Positions 9,260-18,499 of a stretch of 64,000 nucleotides of DNA are shown piece by piece (the stretch's first letter is position 1; each line of letters starts with the position of its first letter). The DNA comes from CBDCVY01 sp965223245. Lineage in GTDB: Bacteria; Nitrospinota; Nitrospinia; Nitrospinales; Nitrospinaceae. Position numbers and translations under genes: made by a program. A model generated the notes under the pieces. That model worked only from the letters and a program-made list of their open reading frames with translations, searched no databases and had not been told where the DNA came from. The stretch spans positions 744,001-808,000 of the forward strand of contig CBDCVY010000013.1 in assembly GCA_965223245.1 (NCBI GenBank). Direction: 5' to 3'.

Positions 9260-10600
9260 TTAGAAAGAAATGTCCCATTGAAATCGGACTCTGTCTTCAT
9301 CATAATCCATACCGGTAGTAAAATCATCCAAGGTTAAGTGAGAATAGTCGACAGTGAACTTGTTGTTATGGCCAGCAAAGAACCAATTGATGGCAACAGT
9401 GTATTCGCCTCTTTCATCAAGAGAACCAATTGCTGCACTAACAGGTTCCTTAAGATGTGCCACTCGGAAAGCCAATTCTATTCCTTCAGGAATGGCTTGA
9501 ATGATTTCGTTAAAGAAGTAACCTATTTGTGCATAGTAACCATAGAAGTTATGTTCAAGGCCAGTCCCAGAATCTTTAATGTTTTTCCAATGAAATTCTT
9601 GCTGAATTGCCAATCCCTGAAATTTAAAGGCAAATTCTTGAACATATTGGTCGATGGTAAATTGCTCATCAAATCCTAAAGCAAATCCATCGAGAGCTCC
9701 ACAACCGGAAGAACTCCATCGAGTACATCGTCCTTTATTGGATGCAGCCGCAAATGCTAAACTACCTGTTGGTTTTTGGTGACGTTTAACGTCAGATTGT
9801 CGCCATTTTAAATCTCGTCCAAAAAAGTTCCATTGGATTCGCCCCATCCACATCATATTCGAATCATCATTATTGGTTGCACGGCCCTCACCGTTAAACA
9901 CACCTGCATAGTATCTAACGTCTGCTAAAGTTCCTTTGAAAAATCGACCCATTAACATTACCCCTACTTGGCGATCAATTGTGAAAATACGATTTATGAT
10001 GGAACGTTCAATAAAGGTTTGTCTTCCAGAGGAGTCTACTCGTTCACGGTTAAAGTTTATTTTCCATTGACCGACTCGAAGTCCCAACCATTGGTAAGGC
10101 TGAAGTGTAATTCTCCAGTCAATGACTCTGGATCGATCTGCCAGTCCTCCGTTAAATGATTTTGAAGGTTGCAAATCTATTTCAAAGTAATATTTTATCC
10201 AAGTTTTGTAACCATGCCCTCCGATTTTCATTCGCACACGACGGAGTTCAAAGTTACTGGATTCCTCTCGAGTTGTGAAATTTCCAACGCTACGAGGATC
10301 GGAGCGATTGGGATTTGTGTATCGCATTTGGGCACGCCATACAAGTTTTGTTGAAAAAAGTCCATCGGGAGATTCAAAATAAAACCCTGGTCCCTTATAT
10401 TTTGACTTTAAGTATTCCAAAAAATTCTGACTATTTTGGCCGCTTTTATTATTGTTACTTTTTTTAACTGCTTCTTCTGCGGCCGCCATTCTTTCTTCAA
10501 GGGAAAGAAATCGCACTTCGCTGGGGGATAGGTCTGCTTGTGCCGATTGAACCCAAGCAAATAAACCCAAAAGTAATAAGGTGACTATCTTTTTTTGCAT
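9260..10600 (-). CDS. Phosphate-selective-type (OprO/OprP-like) outer-membrane porin
   Basis: The start is placed at the ATG at 10600 because GGAGG lies directly upstream and the product then begins with a clean signal peptide (MQKKIVTLLLLGLFAWVQSAQA). An in-frame ATG 13 codons earlier would bury that signal. After a short coiled-coil region (residues about 25-45), the protein is a series of amphipathic beta strands with periodic aromatics, ending WDISF with the terminal Phe of outer-membrane barrels. Segments such as WIKYYFEIDLQPS and GQWKINFNRERV match the porin O/P family. These porins admit phosphate or pyrophosphate or other small anions. The gene is followed by a terminator and lies next to an anion carrier, so anion uptake is a reasonable joint role. 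Confidence 0.88.
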   Translation of the reverse strand: MQKKIVTLLLLGLFAWVQSAQADLSPSEVRFLSLEERMAAAEEAVKKSNNNKSGQNSQNFLEYLKSKYKGPGFYFESPDGLFSTKLVWRAQMRYTNPNRSDPRSVGNFTTREESSNFELRRVRMKIGGHGYKTWIKYYFEIDLQPSKSFNGGLADRSRVIDWRITLQPYQWLGLRVGQWKINFNRERVDSSGRQTFIERSIINRIFTIDRQVGVMLMGRFFKGTLADVRYYAGVFNGEGRATNNDDSNMMWMGRIQWNFFGRDLKWRQSDVKRHQKPTGSLAFAAASNKGRCTRWSSSGCGALDGFALGFDEQFTIDQYVQEFAFKFQGLAIQQEFHWKNIKDSGTGLEHNFYGYYAQIGYFFNEIIQAIPEGIELAFRVAHLKEPVSAAIGSLDERGEYTVAINWFFAGHNNKFTVDYSHLTLDDFTTGMDYDEDRVRFQWDISF

Positions 10601-10911
10601 CGTTCCTCCTTCAAAAATGGGACTTTTTCTAAAAATCACTATGTAAAATTTAAAAAGTTTGTATTAGGGTTTTGTGAGGGCAAAATTTAGATTTTCATAG
10701 TTATTAAAAATTAAAAAATAAATTGAGGTTCATGAAGGTATTTTTTTCTTTTCATTTGGAAATGGTTAGATAGACATTTGATTTAATTTATTCACAGGGA
10801 GGAAACCCTGGAAATTCATTGAAATGCTTTCTAAGTGCAGCTAACATATTCAAAAAAAGAAATGTGTGGCAGATTTAAATTCTCACAAACTGAATGAAAT
10901 AGGGGTTGGTG
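10601..10911. other. Divergent intergenic region, porin and pentapeptide genes
   Basis: This spacer should carry promoters in both directions. A GGAGG site for the porin sits at its left edge and an AGGGG site for the pentapeptide gene at its right edge. A small hairpin (CAGGG at 10795-10799 with CCCTG at 10806-10810) lies in the middle. No other gene is visible. Confidence 0.4.
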
Positions 10912-11316
10912 ATGCTTCCTGAATGGATAGAAATATTAAGAGAGGTAGAATCCTCCAAAGAAAAATTGCAAAATGCAGATTTAAGCAATTTAAAATTAAT
11001 GAAAGCTAAGCTCGATCATGCTCAATTAAATCAGGCCGACCTAAGCTGTTCTTATCTTATAAGAGCTGATCTAAAAAATGCAGATCTTTCGGAGGCAGAT
11101 TTGTCCAGTGCCGTATTAAGTGAAGCAGATTTAACAGGGGCAAACTTAGAAGATACGGATTTTACTGAAACCTACCTGCATGGAGCTAACTTAAGTGATG
11201 CTCAGAATCTTACCGGGGAACAATTAGAGTTGGCTTATCTGGATAAAGAAACTCGATTGCCAGGATATTTAAAAATTACTTGGACTTCAGAGCACACTTT
11301 TGAATTTGAGGATTAA
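10912..11316 (+). CDS. Small pentapeptide-repeat protein
   Basis: The ATG at 10912 is chosen over nearby TTG and GTG codons because AGGGG sits 6 bases upstream. The 134-residue product has a short helical N-terminus and then about 15 A(D/N)LXX-type pentapeptides (for example ADLSE, ANLED, ADLKN), predicting a right-handed quadrilateral beta-helix. A short C-terminal tail is non-repetitive. Such proteins can act as scaffolds or DNA-mimicking gyrase protectors; nothing here decides the role. It converges with the Rieske/glutamate-synthase gene, with 12 bp between their stop codons. Confidence 0.88.
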   Translation: MLPEWIEILREVESSKEKLQNADLSNLKLMKAKLDHAQLNQADLSCSYLIRADLKNADLSEADLSSAVLSEADLTGANLEDTDFTETYLHGANLSDAQNLTGEQLELAYLDKETRLPGYLKITWTSEHTFEFED

Positions 11317-11328
11317 AATAATTAATTT

Positions 11329-12936
11329 TTATTTAATTCCAGAAAAAGATACCCCAGATAAAGCAGCCATTTCTTGTTTCCAAGTAGTTAGATCTTCTAA
11401 ACTAAAATCACTGAGCTTTTTATGGCCACAAGCCCGTGCTAATACTTTCATTAACTCTACCGAGGCCTCAAGAAAATTGTACAATCGTTTTGCCGATTCT
11501 TCAATGTTGAGTCTTGATCGTAGATGCTCTTTTTGGGTGGCAATTCCGACAGGGCAATTATTAGTGTGACATGCTCTCATACCAATACAGCCGATTGCCT
11601 GTAAAGCAGAATTAGAGAGGGCCACGGCATCTGCCCCGAGTGCCAATGCTTTTGTAAAATCATCCGGTGTTCTAAGTCCTCCTGTTATGATTAAGCTAAC
11701 TTCATTTTTTGCCAAAGAATCTAAATGTCGCCTGGCGCGGGCTAAGGCCGGAATGGTAGGGACAGAAATGTTCTCACGAAAAATTAAAGGGGCGGCTCCT
11801 GTGCCACCACCTCGTCCATCTAAAATTATATAATCAACACCAACTTCTATAGCAGCATCTATATCTTTTTCGATGTGTTGTGCTGAAAGTTTGTACCCTA
11901 TTGGAATGCCACCTGTTTCTTCTCGAACTTGGCTTGCAAAATCTTTTATTTGACTGATTTGTGTCCAATCTTCAAATCGTGCGGGAGAAATAGCAGGTTC
12001 CCCTTCCTTTAATCCTCGGACTTGAGCAATTTTTCCTTTTACCTTTTCTCCTGGTAAATGCCCACCGGTTCCAGTTTTGGCACCCTGTCCGCCCTTGAAG
12101 TGAAAGGCCTGGCATTTTTTTACTTTTTCCATGGAAAATCCGAACCGTCCAGAGGCAAGTTCATAAAAGTAACGGGAGTTGGATTCTTGTTCTTCAGGTA
12201 GCATTCCCCCTTCTCCAGAGCAGATTCCAGTGCCAGCTAATTCTGCACCCTGAGACAAAGCTACTTTAGCTTCTTCAGATAAAGCACCAAAACTCATGTC
12301 TGATACAAATAGTGGGATTTTTAGTTTTAAGGGATTAGCGGCTTGAGGTCCTATTACCGTTTGAGTGTCTACCTCTTCTTCATCAAGAAGGGGAAGTTTG
12401 GACAATTGAGCAGTAGTAATTTGAATATCGTCCCAAGAAGGTAATTCATCTCTGGGAACCCCCATTGCCGCAACGGGACCATGGTGTCCGGTTTTTGAAA
12501 GACCATTTTTTGCTAGGTTTTGTATTAGCCCAACATGGGGTTCAATCGGTATCCCATGAATATCCTGATACAAACCTTGGTAGGTTTTGCGATCATAAAA
12601 TTGAGGATGATCTTTTTCCCATGCTGAAATTTCTTCCTCATCTACCCAAACTTTTCCATCTTCTAACCAACTGGAAAACTTAGGAAGCATCTCATCATTG
12701 TTGTATTCACTTACACCGGTATCAATCCGAAAGTCCCATTGATGAACTCCACAAATCAAATTATCACCACGGACGTTTCCATCGGAAAGTAAGGCACCTC
12801 GATGAGGACATCGGCCATATAAGACGGACGCATTTTGATCAAATCGAATAACAACCAAATCTACATTAGAAACTAATGCATATGAGGGAATACGGTCTTT
12901 TAGTTGGTTCCATTCAGCAATAGGGATTTTTTTCAT
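11329..12936 (-). CDS. Rieske [2Fe-2S] domain fused to a glutamate-synthase-type FMN domain
   Basis: Residues 1-105 form a Rieske domain with ligands Cys43/His45 (CPHRG) and Cys62/His65 (CGVHQW). Residues about 150-520 are the FMN-binding alpha/beta barrel of the glutamate synthase family. They include FVSDMSFGALS, GGQGAKTGTGG, the barrel core DYIILDGRGGGTGA and the cluster motif CHTNNCPVGIATQ. The glutaminase domain of true GltB is absent. The fusion implies electron transfer from the Rieske cluster to FMN and a 3Fe-4S type cluster, so an oxidoreductase using a donor other than NADPH/GltD is likely. The substrate is unknown. There is no strong ribosome site before the ATG at 12936. All expected cluster ligands are intact. 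Confidence 0.9.
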   Translation of the reverse strand: MKKIPIAEWNQLKDRIPSYALVSNVDLVVIRFDQNASVLYGRCPHRGALLSDGNVRGDNLICGVHQWDFRIDTGVSEYNNDEMLPKFSSWLEDGKVWVDEEEISAWEKDHPQFYDRKTYQGLYQDIHGIPIEPHVGLIQNLAKNGLSKTGHHGPVAAMGVPRDELPSWDDIQITTAQLSKLPLLDEEEVDTQTVIGPQAANPLKLKIPLFVSDMSFGALSEEAKVALSQGAELAGTGICSGEGGMLPEEQESNSRYFYELASGRFGFSMEKVKKCQAFHFKGGQGAKTGTGGHLPGEKVKGKIAQVRGLKEGEPAISPARFEDWTQISQIKDFASQVREETGGIPIGYKLSAQHIEKDIDAAIEVGVDYIILDGRGGGTGAAPLIFRENISVPTIPALARARRHLDSLAKNEVSLIITGGLRTPDDFTKALALGADAVALSNSALQAIGCIGMRACHTNNCPVGIATQKEHLRSRLNIEESAKRLYNFLEASVELMKVLARACGHKKLSDFSLEDLTTWKQEMAALSGVSFSGIK

Positions 12937-13054
12937 TTTTAATTTTGTTATATATTTAAATAAGTGGATGTTATAAAGTGAAACATCGAATCATAAATGG
13001 TAATACAGATCAAGAGATTACCAAAAAATTTAAGATTAAGTTAGAAAAGAAATT

Positions 13055-13564
13055 ATGAATGAAGTAAAAAAGGGAGTGGTCTTGGTGGGTCATGGAGGGG
13101 TTCCGAAAGATTGTCCTCCAGAATTGATTCGACGTTTTAAAGCATTAGAAGGTCAAAGGCGATCTAAAGGGTTACCTCCAACTCAAGAGGAGTTAGATCT
13201 GGATGGCCAAATTCGTGAATGGCCCCGAACTCCAGAAACCGATCCCTATCAGCAAGGTCTGCAAAGATTGGGAGAAAAACTCGAACCTCTATTGGAAGAC
13301 TCCCGGTTAGTTCTCGCCTATAATGAGTTTTGTGCTCCCACCTTACAAACTGCTGTTGAAAATCTATCAAAAGAGGGAATTACTGACGTTGTTGTCGTCC
13401 CCTCCATGATAACTCCTGGGGGATCCCATTCCCAAGTGGAAATCCCTGAAGCGATTGAACAGCTTAAAATCAAATTTCCCAATATTACTTTCCGATATGC
13501 CTGGCCTTTTGAGCTTGATCAAATTGCAGAGTTACTGGCAGGACAAATTTCTTCATTTCAGTAG
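13055..13564 (+). CDS. CbiX/SirB-like chelatase-family protein
   Basis: The 169-residue product starts with the CbiX motif VGHG (His13) and has the second metal-site motif PGGSHSQVEIPEAI (His125). These are the two histidines that hold the metal in sirohydrochlorin cobalto- or ferrochelatases. Small CbiX proteins are nearer 120-140 residues; the extra length here is an insertion at about 20-65 rich in Pro, Arg and Glu. The expected role is metal insertion into sirohydrochlorin for siroheme or cobalamin. The insertion leaves room for another substrate. The gene is divergent from the Rieske fusion gene, whose start lies 118 bp away, and no other tetrapyrrole genes are nearby. Confidence 0.75.
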   Translation: MNEVKKGVVLVGHGGVPKDCPPELIRRFKALEGQRRSKGLPPTQEELDLDGQIREWPRTPETDPYQQGLQRLGEKLEPLLEDSRLVLAYNEFCAPTLQTAVENLSKEGITDVVVVPSMITPGGSHSQVEIPEAIEQLKIKFPNITFRYAWPFELDQIAELLAGQISSFQ

Positions 13565-13779
13565 TTTAGGTAAAACCTCACTCATCGACACTATTTAAAA
13601 AGATTTTAGAAGTTTTCTATGAATTAGGTTGATTATTGGTCAGTTCAGGTTCCTAGGAAGGATTAGAACCTTTACTGATGGAGGAATTTTATTGGCGTAA
13701 AAAAATATCTCTTTCACTTCAATTTTTTAATGGTTCCTTTAAACTAATTTAATAGATTCCAATCTGAAATATTTCGCTG

Positions 13780-15732
13780 ATGACAAAAAAATCACCACAC
13801 ACTCAAAAAAAAGGAACTCTTATTTGGAAAAGAGAATTGCAAGGCTTTCCGAGGGTTCTGGTGCTATCTCCAACAAGTGGATTCTGTATAGTGGGCTTTG
13901 AGGATGGCGAGGTGAATTTTTTTAATAAAGATGGAGAATTGCTTTGGGAAAATAATGTCGACCAACCCGTGGTTCAAGTCGGAATATTGCCATATAAGAA
14001 ATTGGTTTTGATTCTAGATGAATATAGTCGACTTCATTGTTTTGATTTTAAGGGAAAGCAGAAATACACCAAAAATTTTGATGTGTATTGGTCTTCTTTT
14101 GAAGTGAAATCAGGGAATGTGATTTTATGGGGATGGAAATCCAAACCACTTAGAGTTAGTTCATATGGTAAACCACTTCAAGAATTGAACCTTCCTCATC
14201 CTTGGCGCCGCGTAATTTCTGTGCCTAAAAAAAATCTGTATTGGGTCATTCACAATCAAGTTTGTTTGGGAATGTACACTAACAAAGGGGAAAGTTTATG
14301 GTTGATTAACAACCCGGTTCCTATGGACCTTTCGCGTGAACATTCTTCTGAATTTTCTGTGAATGATACCGGCGAGTTGTTTGCTATTTCTTGTCATGAA
14401 AATGGAGTGTTTATTTATAATGGTTTAAAAAAAACCTTGAATCAGATTGATTTAGATCGAGTAGTTTCGAAGATTGCAGTGAGTGGGAATGGAAAATCAA
14501 TATTGATCGGAGATGCATTGAATTCTATTTTCTTGGTTTCTCCGGATGCCCATATTCTTTGGCAAATGGAATTGAATTCTCCGTCAAAGTGCTTGGGAAT
14601 CGATAAGTCCGGGCAAAACATTATGGTGTTAGAGGAAAATGGTGACTTGTCAAATTATCAATTTACCAGCCATCATGATAAACGATCTGATTTTCTTGAA
14701 TTAAAAGATAAGGCACACATTAATGAAAAATTCGAACTTTGGAAAATAAAACTCCCAGTTGCCGACCTATTAAAGAATTTCAATTTGCAGGTTTCTGCGA
14801 ACAGTAAAGTCATTACTTGTGGACGGGGAAAAGATTATTTTATTTACGATTCAATAGGAAACCATTTGGTTCAAAAAAGTTTTTTAACTCCTAAGCCAAA
14901 AGTTTTTATTGCACGAAATGGAAAAAAAGTTTTTTTTCTCAATGGTAATGAAATTTTTATTCAGGACTGTGAGAGCAAAGCTGAGAAACATTTAACATTT
15001 TATCAAATGCCGCTTAAAGAAGTAGCGATTGATCCTATGGGAAAGGGCTTCTTAACTTTGGATAAGGGTGGAAACCTCAGTTTTTATTCTGAGAAAGGAA
15101 AAATTCAGTTTTCACGGAACCCCAAAAAACTTCTTCACAATTTAAGCCTTGAAGTCAGTTCAGGTATTGCCGTATTTCAAGGATCCCCTCGAACCATTTT
15201 TGTTTTAAACCTCAAAACCTTAAAAGCCAGACATATTGTTTTAGGTGGTCCTGTGAGTTGCGTAAAGATTAATAATGGACGAATTTTGGTTGGTGGAGAA
15301 GGTGGACGATGCCATGCTTTGGATGGCGACGCTAAGATAATTTGGAAATTTAAATTAAACGAACCCATTAAAGAAATTGTACCGATGGAAGAAAAAACAG
15401 CTTTTATTACTGGATCGGGAACAATGAAGTTGGTGGATTTTTCAGGAAGAGAACTGGGGAAATTTAGATTGAAATCCTCACGGTCTGTAGTGACTTGGCT
15501 GGATAAAGATGTATTTGAGTTGACGACAAAAGGAGATGCCGTTTCTTGTCAAAAACTATCTACCAACTCAACTTTTTGGAAATTAAATGCGGGAAGCCTG
15601 GTTCAGAAGGTGGCTGCTCCCGGGGGAAGTAACCGTGTTTTTGTTTTGGATTCGAGTTATTTGCATTGCCATCAATTAATACCAAAGTCTAATACAATTG
15701 ATGACCGTTCTTCATTTTTGGAATTTGATTAA
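13780..15732 (+). CDS. Cytoplasmic beta-propeller (PQQ/WD-like) protein, partner of a Ycf46-like ATPase
   Basis: The 650-residue protein has no signal peptide, which is unusual for a PQQ-type propeller. It consists of recurring four-strand blades with motifs such as GFEDGEVNFFNKDGELLW and DALNSIFLVSPDAHILWQ, every 40 residues or so, giving perhaps two propellers. The repeated aspartate/glycine turn followed by Trp is typical of PQQ-like and WD40-like repeats. No catalytic residues are evident, so a protein-interaction scaffold is likely. The stop is 20 bp before the AAA ATPase gene, which suggests co-expression and possibly a complex. The ATG at 13780 lacks a clear ribosome site. Confidence 0.78.
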   Translation: MTKKSPHTQKKGTLIWKRELQGFPRVLVLSPTSGFCIVGFEDGEVNFFNKDGELLWENNVDQPVVQVGILPYKKLVLILDEYSRLHCFDFKGKQKYTKNFDVYWSSFEVKSGNVILWGWKSKPLRVSSYGKPLQELNLPHPWRRVISVPKKNLYWVIHNQVCLGMYTNKGESLWLINNPVPMDLSREHSSEFSVNDTGELFAISCHENGVFIYNGLKKTLNQIDLDRVVSKIAVSGNGKSILIGDALNSIFLVSPDAHILWQMELNSPSKCLGIDKSGQNIMVLEENGDLSNYQFTSHHDKRSDFLELKDKAHINEKFELWKIKLPVADLLKNFNLQVSANSKVITCGRGKDYFIYDSIGNHLVQKSFLTPKPKVFIARNGKKVFFLNGNEIFIQDCESKAEKHLTFYQMPLKEVAIDPMGKGFLTLDKGGNLSFYSEKGKIQFSRNPKKLLHNLSLEVSSGIAVFQGSPRTIFVLNLKTLKARHIVLGGPVSCVKINNGRILVGGEGGRCHALDGDAKIIWKFKLNEPIKEIVPMEEKTAFITGSGTMKLVDFSGRELGKFRLKSSRSVVTWLDKDVFELTTKGDAVSCQKLSTNSTFWKLNAGSLVQKVAAPGGSNRVFVLDSSYLHCHQLIPKSNTIDDRSSFLEFD

Positions 15733-15752
15733 TACTTTATTGGTAAAAAAAC

Positions 15753-17237
15753 ATGCATCTATTAAATAATGATTTAGTTTTGAGTGTGAGAGCACGTTAC
15801 CCTCTTTTGTATTTGCTGACTTGGGAAGAGGACCGAGCTGAAGAAATTCTACGCAAAGTAGGTACTCAAACAAATAAAGAGGTTGTCGTCTGGAGTTTGT
15901 CTAAAGGATTTGAGCCACAGCAAAATGGACTTGGTAATAAATCGACCAAACCTGAAGAAGCGCTCAAGGTAATAGAAAACTATTCCAAAAAAGCGATATT
16001 TGTTTTAAAAGATTTCCATCCTTTTCTGGAAAAAGAGATTATTTTACGGCAAATGCGAGATTTAGTTCGAAATTTAAAGAAGAGCTATAAGTCTGTAGTT
16101 TTAGTTTCGCCTATTTTAAAAATTCCTCCTGAGTTAGAAAAAGACATCACTGTCTTCGATTTGCCTTTGCCTAACTCAAAAGAATTAAAGCTGGTATTGA
16201 CTAAGTTATTGGAGCCTTATCGGGATTCTAAGGAGGTTGATATTGACCTTACACCGGGCCTTTCTGAAAAAGTAATTCAAGCGACATTAGGCCTTACGCG
16301 TAATGAAGCAGAAAACGTTTACGCTAAAGCCTTAATCAATAATAAAAATTTTTGCGAAACGGATCTTCCAAATATCATTTCAGAAAAGAAACAATTGATT
16401 CGCAAATCCGGAATTCTCGATTTTATTGGTCTTTCAACCACTATGGCGAATGTAGGTGGTTTGGGACTTTTAAAGGATTGGCTACAGGAAAGGTCTTCTG
16501 CCTTTAGCGCTAAAGCAAGGGACTATGGATTGCCGGAACCTAAGGGTTTGCTTATGCTTGGAGTTCAGGGGTGCGGAAAGAGCTTATCAGCGAAGGCGAT
16601 TGCTGCTGAATGGAAATTACCTCTTTTGCGTTTGGATGTTGGTAAAATATTTAATTCCTTTATTGGGGATTCCGAGGAAAATATGAGGAAAGCTATTGCC
16701 CTAGCAGAAGCCATGAGCCCTACAGTCCTTTGGTTGGACGAAATAGAAAAGGGGTTCTCGGGAATAAAAAGTTCCGGGTCGGTGGATTCGGGTGTGACGG
16801 CTCGAGTATTTGCTACTTTTTTAACCTGGATGCAGGAAAAAACAAAGCCTGTTTTTGTCATTGCTACTGCCAACAATATTGAAGAGTTACCACCCGAGTT
16901 GCTTCGCAAAGGAAGATTTGATGAGATATTTTTTATAGACCTCCCCAATTTTGATGAAAGAAAAAATATTTTTGAGATTCATCTGAAACTGAAGAAGCGA
17001 GATCCGCAGAGATTTGATGTTTCCAAATTAGCCCAACAAGCGGATCAATTTAGTGGAGCTGAGATTGAGCAAACGATATTATCTGCCATGTATAAGGCCT
17101 TTGCGCAAAATAGAGAATTTAATACAGAAGATATTCTATCTAGTATCGGCGAGACTGTTCCTTTAGCAGTTACTGCCAAAGAAAAAATTGATTACTTGCG
17201 AGAATGGGCTCGCCAACGAGCAAGGCCATCGTCATAA
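15753..17237 (+). CDS. Ycf46-like AAA+ ATPase
   Basis: Residues 1-200 match the non-catalytic N-terminal half of the cyanobacterial/plastid Ycf46 family (it starts by reading signals such as YPLLYLLTWEEDRAEEIL). Residues about 225-490 are an AAA+ module. It has Walker A GVQGCGKS at about 270, Walker B VLWLDEIEKG at about 325, sensor-1 ATANN and the arginine-finger region ELLRKGRFDEIF, followed by the helical lid. In Synechocystis the homologue Slr0374 has been linked to inorganic-carbon use; the molecular task is unclear. Here it is translated just after a beta-propeller gene, suggesting a remodelling ATPase with a propeller adaptor. Confidence 0.88.
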   Translation: MHLLNNDLVLSVRARYPLLYLLTWEEDRAEEILRKVGTQTNKEVVVWSLSKGFEPQQNGLGNKSTKPEEALKVIENYSKKAIFVLKDFHPFLEKEIILRQMRDLVRNLKKSYKSVVLVSPILKIPPELEKDITVFDLPLPNSKELKLVLTKLLEPYRDSKEVDIDLTPGLSEKVIQATLGLTRNEAENVYAKALINNKNFCETDLPNIISEKKQLIRKSGILDFIGLSTTMANVGGLGLLKDWLQERSSAFSAKARDYGLPEPKGLLMLGVQGCGKSLSAKAIAAEWKLPLLRLDVGKIFNSFIGDSEENMRKAIALAEAMSPTVLWLDEIEKGFSGIKSSGSVDSGVTARVFATFLTWMQEKTKPVFVIATANNIEELPPELLRKGRFDEIFFIDLPNFDERKNIFEIHLKLKKRDPQRFDVSKLAQQADQFSGAEIEQTILSAMYKAFAQNREFNTEDILSSIGETVPLAVTAKEKIDYLREWARQRARPSS

Positions 17238-17308
17238 TCGAATTTTGCGATCTCTCCTATCAAATTTGCATCCTATATTATAGAAGAGCCTTTTTATAGG
17301 AGGCTAAT

Positions 17309-18469
17309 ATGAAAGCTCTCGTCCTGGACATCAAACCTGAAGATTGGGATACCACCACCGGTCTCACCCTGGACTCTGTAGAAATTCCTTATTTAGATGA
17401 AGAGAATCAACTCGAAGATGCAGGAAAAGTAATTATTAAACCTATTTTTACTGGGTTTTGTGGGTCAGATAAAGGTATCTGGTTCCGCCATTCTTTTAAA
17501 GATATGATTTTTAGCTCTTTGGCCCAAGAAAAAAAGTCTTTTCGGATATGTGGACATGAATTATTAGGGGAAGTGGTTGAGGTTGGTTCTTACGCAAAAA
17601 AACAATATGGTTTCAAAGTTGGGGATACAGTCTCTACTGAATCCCATATTTTTTGTGGCCGGTGTCATCAGTGCCGAATTGGCGACGCCCATGTGTGTTC
17701 AGACCATCTAATTATTGGAATTTCAACTGATGGATGTTTTGCAGAGTATGTAAAATTGCCCGCAAAGGAATTGTGGCCTACAGACACAGAATTGATTCGT
17801 CCAGAAGTGGCTTCAATTCAAGAACCCCTGGGAAATGCTGTGCACGCCTGCAGTAAAGTGGACTTAAGGGGAAAAACCCTTACCATATTTGGATGTGGAA
17901 CTATTGGTTTGTTTTCCATTCTGGTTGCCCGAGCCATGGGTGCGTCCAAGATCATTGGAATCGATCCCAATAAGAAAAACTTGGAGCTAGCGGAAGAGTT
18001 AGGGGTGGATTTGTCCTTACAAGTAGTGAAAGAGGAAGGTTCTTCACCTTCAGTTTCACCTGATTTAGAAACAGCCAATGCAATTAAAAAGGTGTGCTTT
18101 GGGGAAGGGGTGGATGTTGCTTTAGAAATGTCTGGTTCTAACCAAGCATTAAACACGGCTATTACTTCCACCCGTGCTGGAGGAGACATTATTTTATTTG
18201 GATTGTCTGCAGGAGATTACACTTTGACCAATTTTCAAGAAATAATCATGTATGGAAAGTCTCTACATAGTGTGGTGGGTCGTAAAGTGTTTCAAACCTG
18301 GTTCACCATGAGTAACTTATTGAAATCTAAAGGACACGATTTACAGGATAAAATTTGGGAAATCATCCTTAATAAGGGAAAGGGAACCTTATATCCTTTT
18401 CATGCTTTTGATAAGGAAGGTTTTGAAGAAGCCATCAAAAGTCACCCGAAAATAATTTTAAGTTACTGA
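17309..18469 (+). CDS. tdh: Zinc-dependent L-threonine 3-dehydrogenase-like enzyme
   Basis: This is a medium-chain zinc dehydrogenase. Catalytic zinc ligands are Cys51 (GFCGSD) and His83/Glu84 (CGHE). The structural zinc cysteines are 116, 119, 122 and 130 (CGRCHQCRIGDAHVC). The Rossmann glycines are in GCGTIG. The ESHIFCGRC segment and the downstream kbl gene point to threonine 3-dehydrogenase, which oxidises L-threonine to 2-amino-3-ketobutyrate with NAD+. At 386 residues it is about 45 longer than E. coli Tdh, with extra sequence near the N-terminus and at about 235-250. An AGGAGG site (17298-17303) precedes the ATG. It forms a two-gene unit with kbl, with a 30-bp spacer. Confidence 0.85.
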   Translation: MKALVLDIKPEDWDTTTGLTLDSVEIPYLDEENQLEDAGKVIIKPIFTGFCGSDKGIWFRHSFKDMIFSSLAQEKKSFRICGHELLGEVVEVGSYAKKQYGFKVGDTVSTESHIFCGRCHQCRIGDAHVCSDHLIIGISTDGCFAEYVKLPAKELWPTDTELIRPEVASIQEPLGNAVHACSKVDLRGKTLTIFGCGTIGLFSILVARAMGASKIIGIDPNKKNLELAEELGVDLSLQVVKEEGSSPSVSPDLETANAIKKVCFGEGVDVALEMSGSNQALNTAITSTRAGGDIILFGLSAGDYTLTNFQEIIMYGKSLHSVVGRKVFQTWFTMSNLLKSKGHDLQDKIWEIILNKGKGTLYPFHAFDKEGFEEAIKSHPKIILSY

Positions 18470-18499
18470 ACCAATAAGTGTTCAGAAAAGCAGGTTCAA

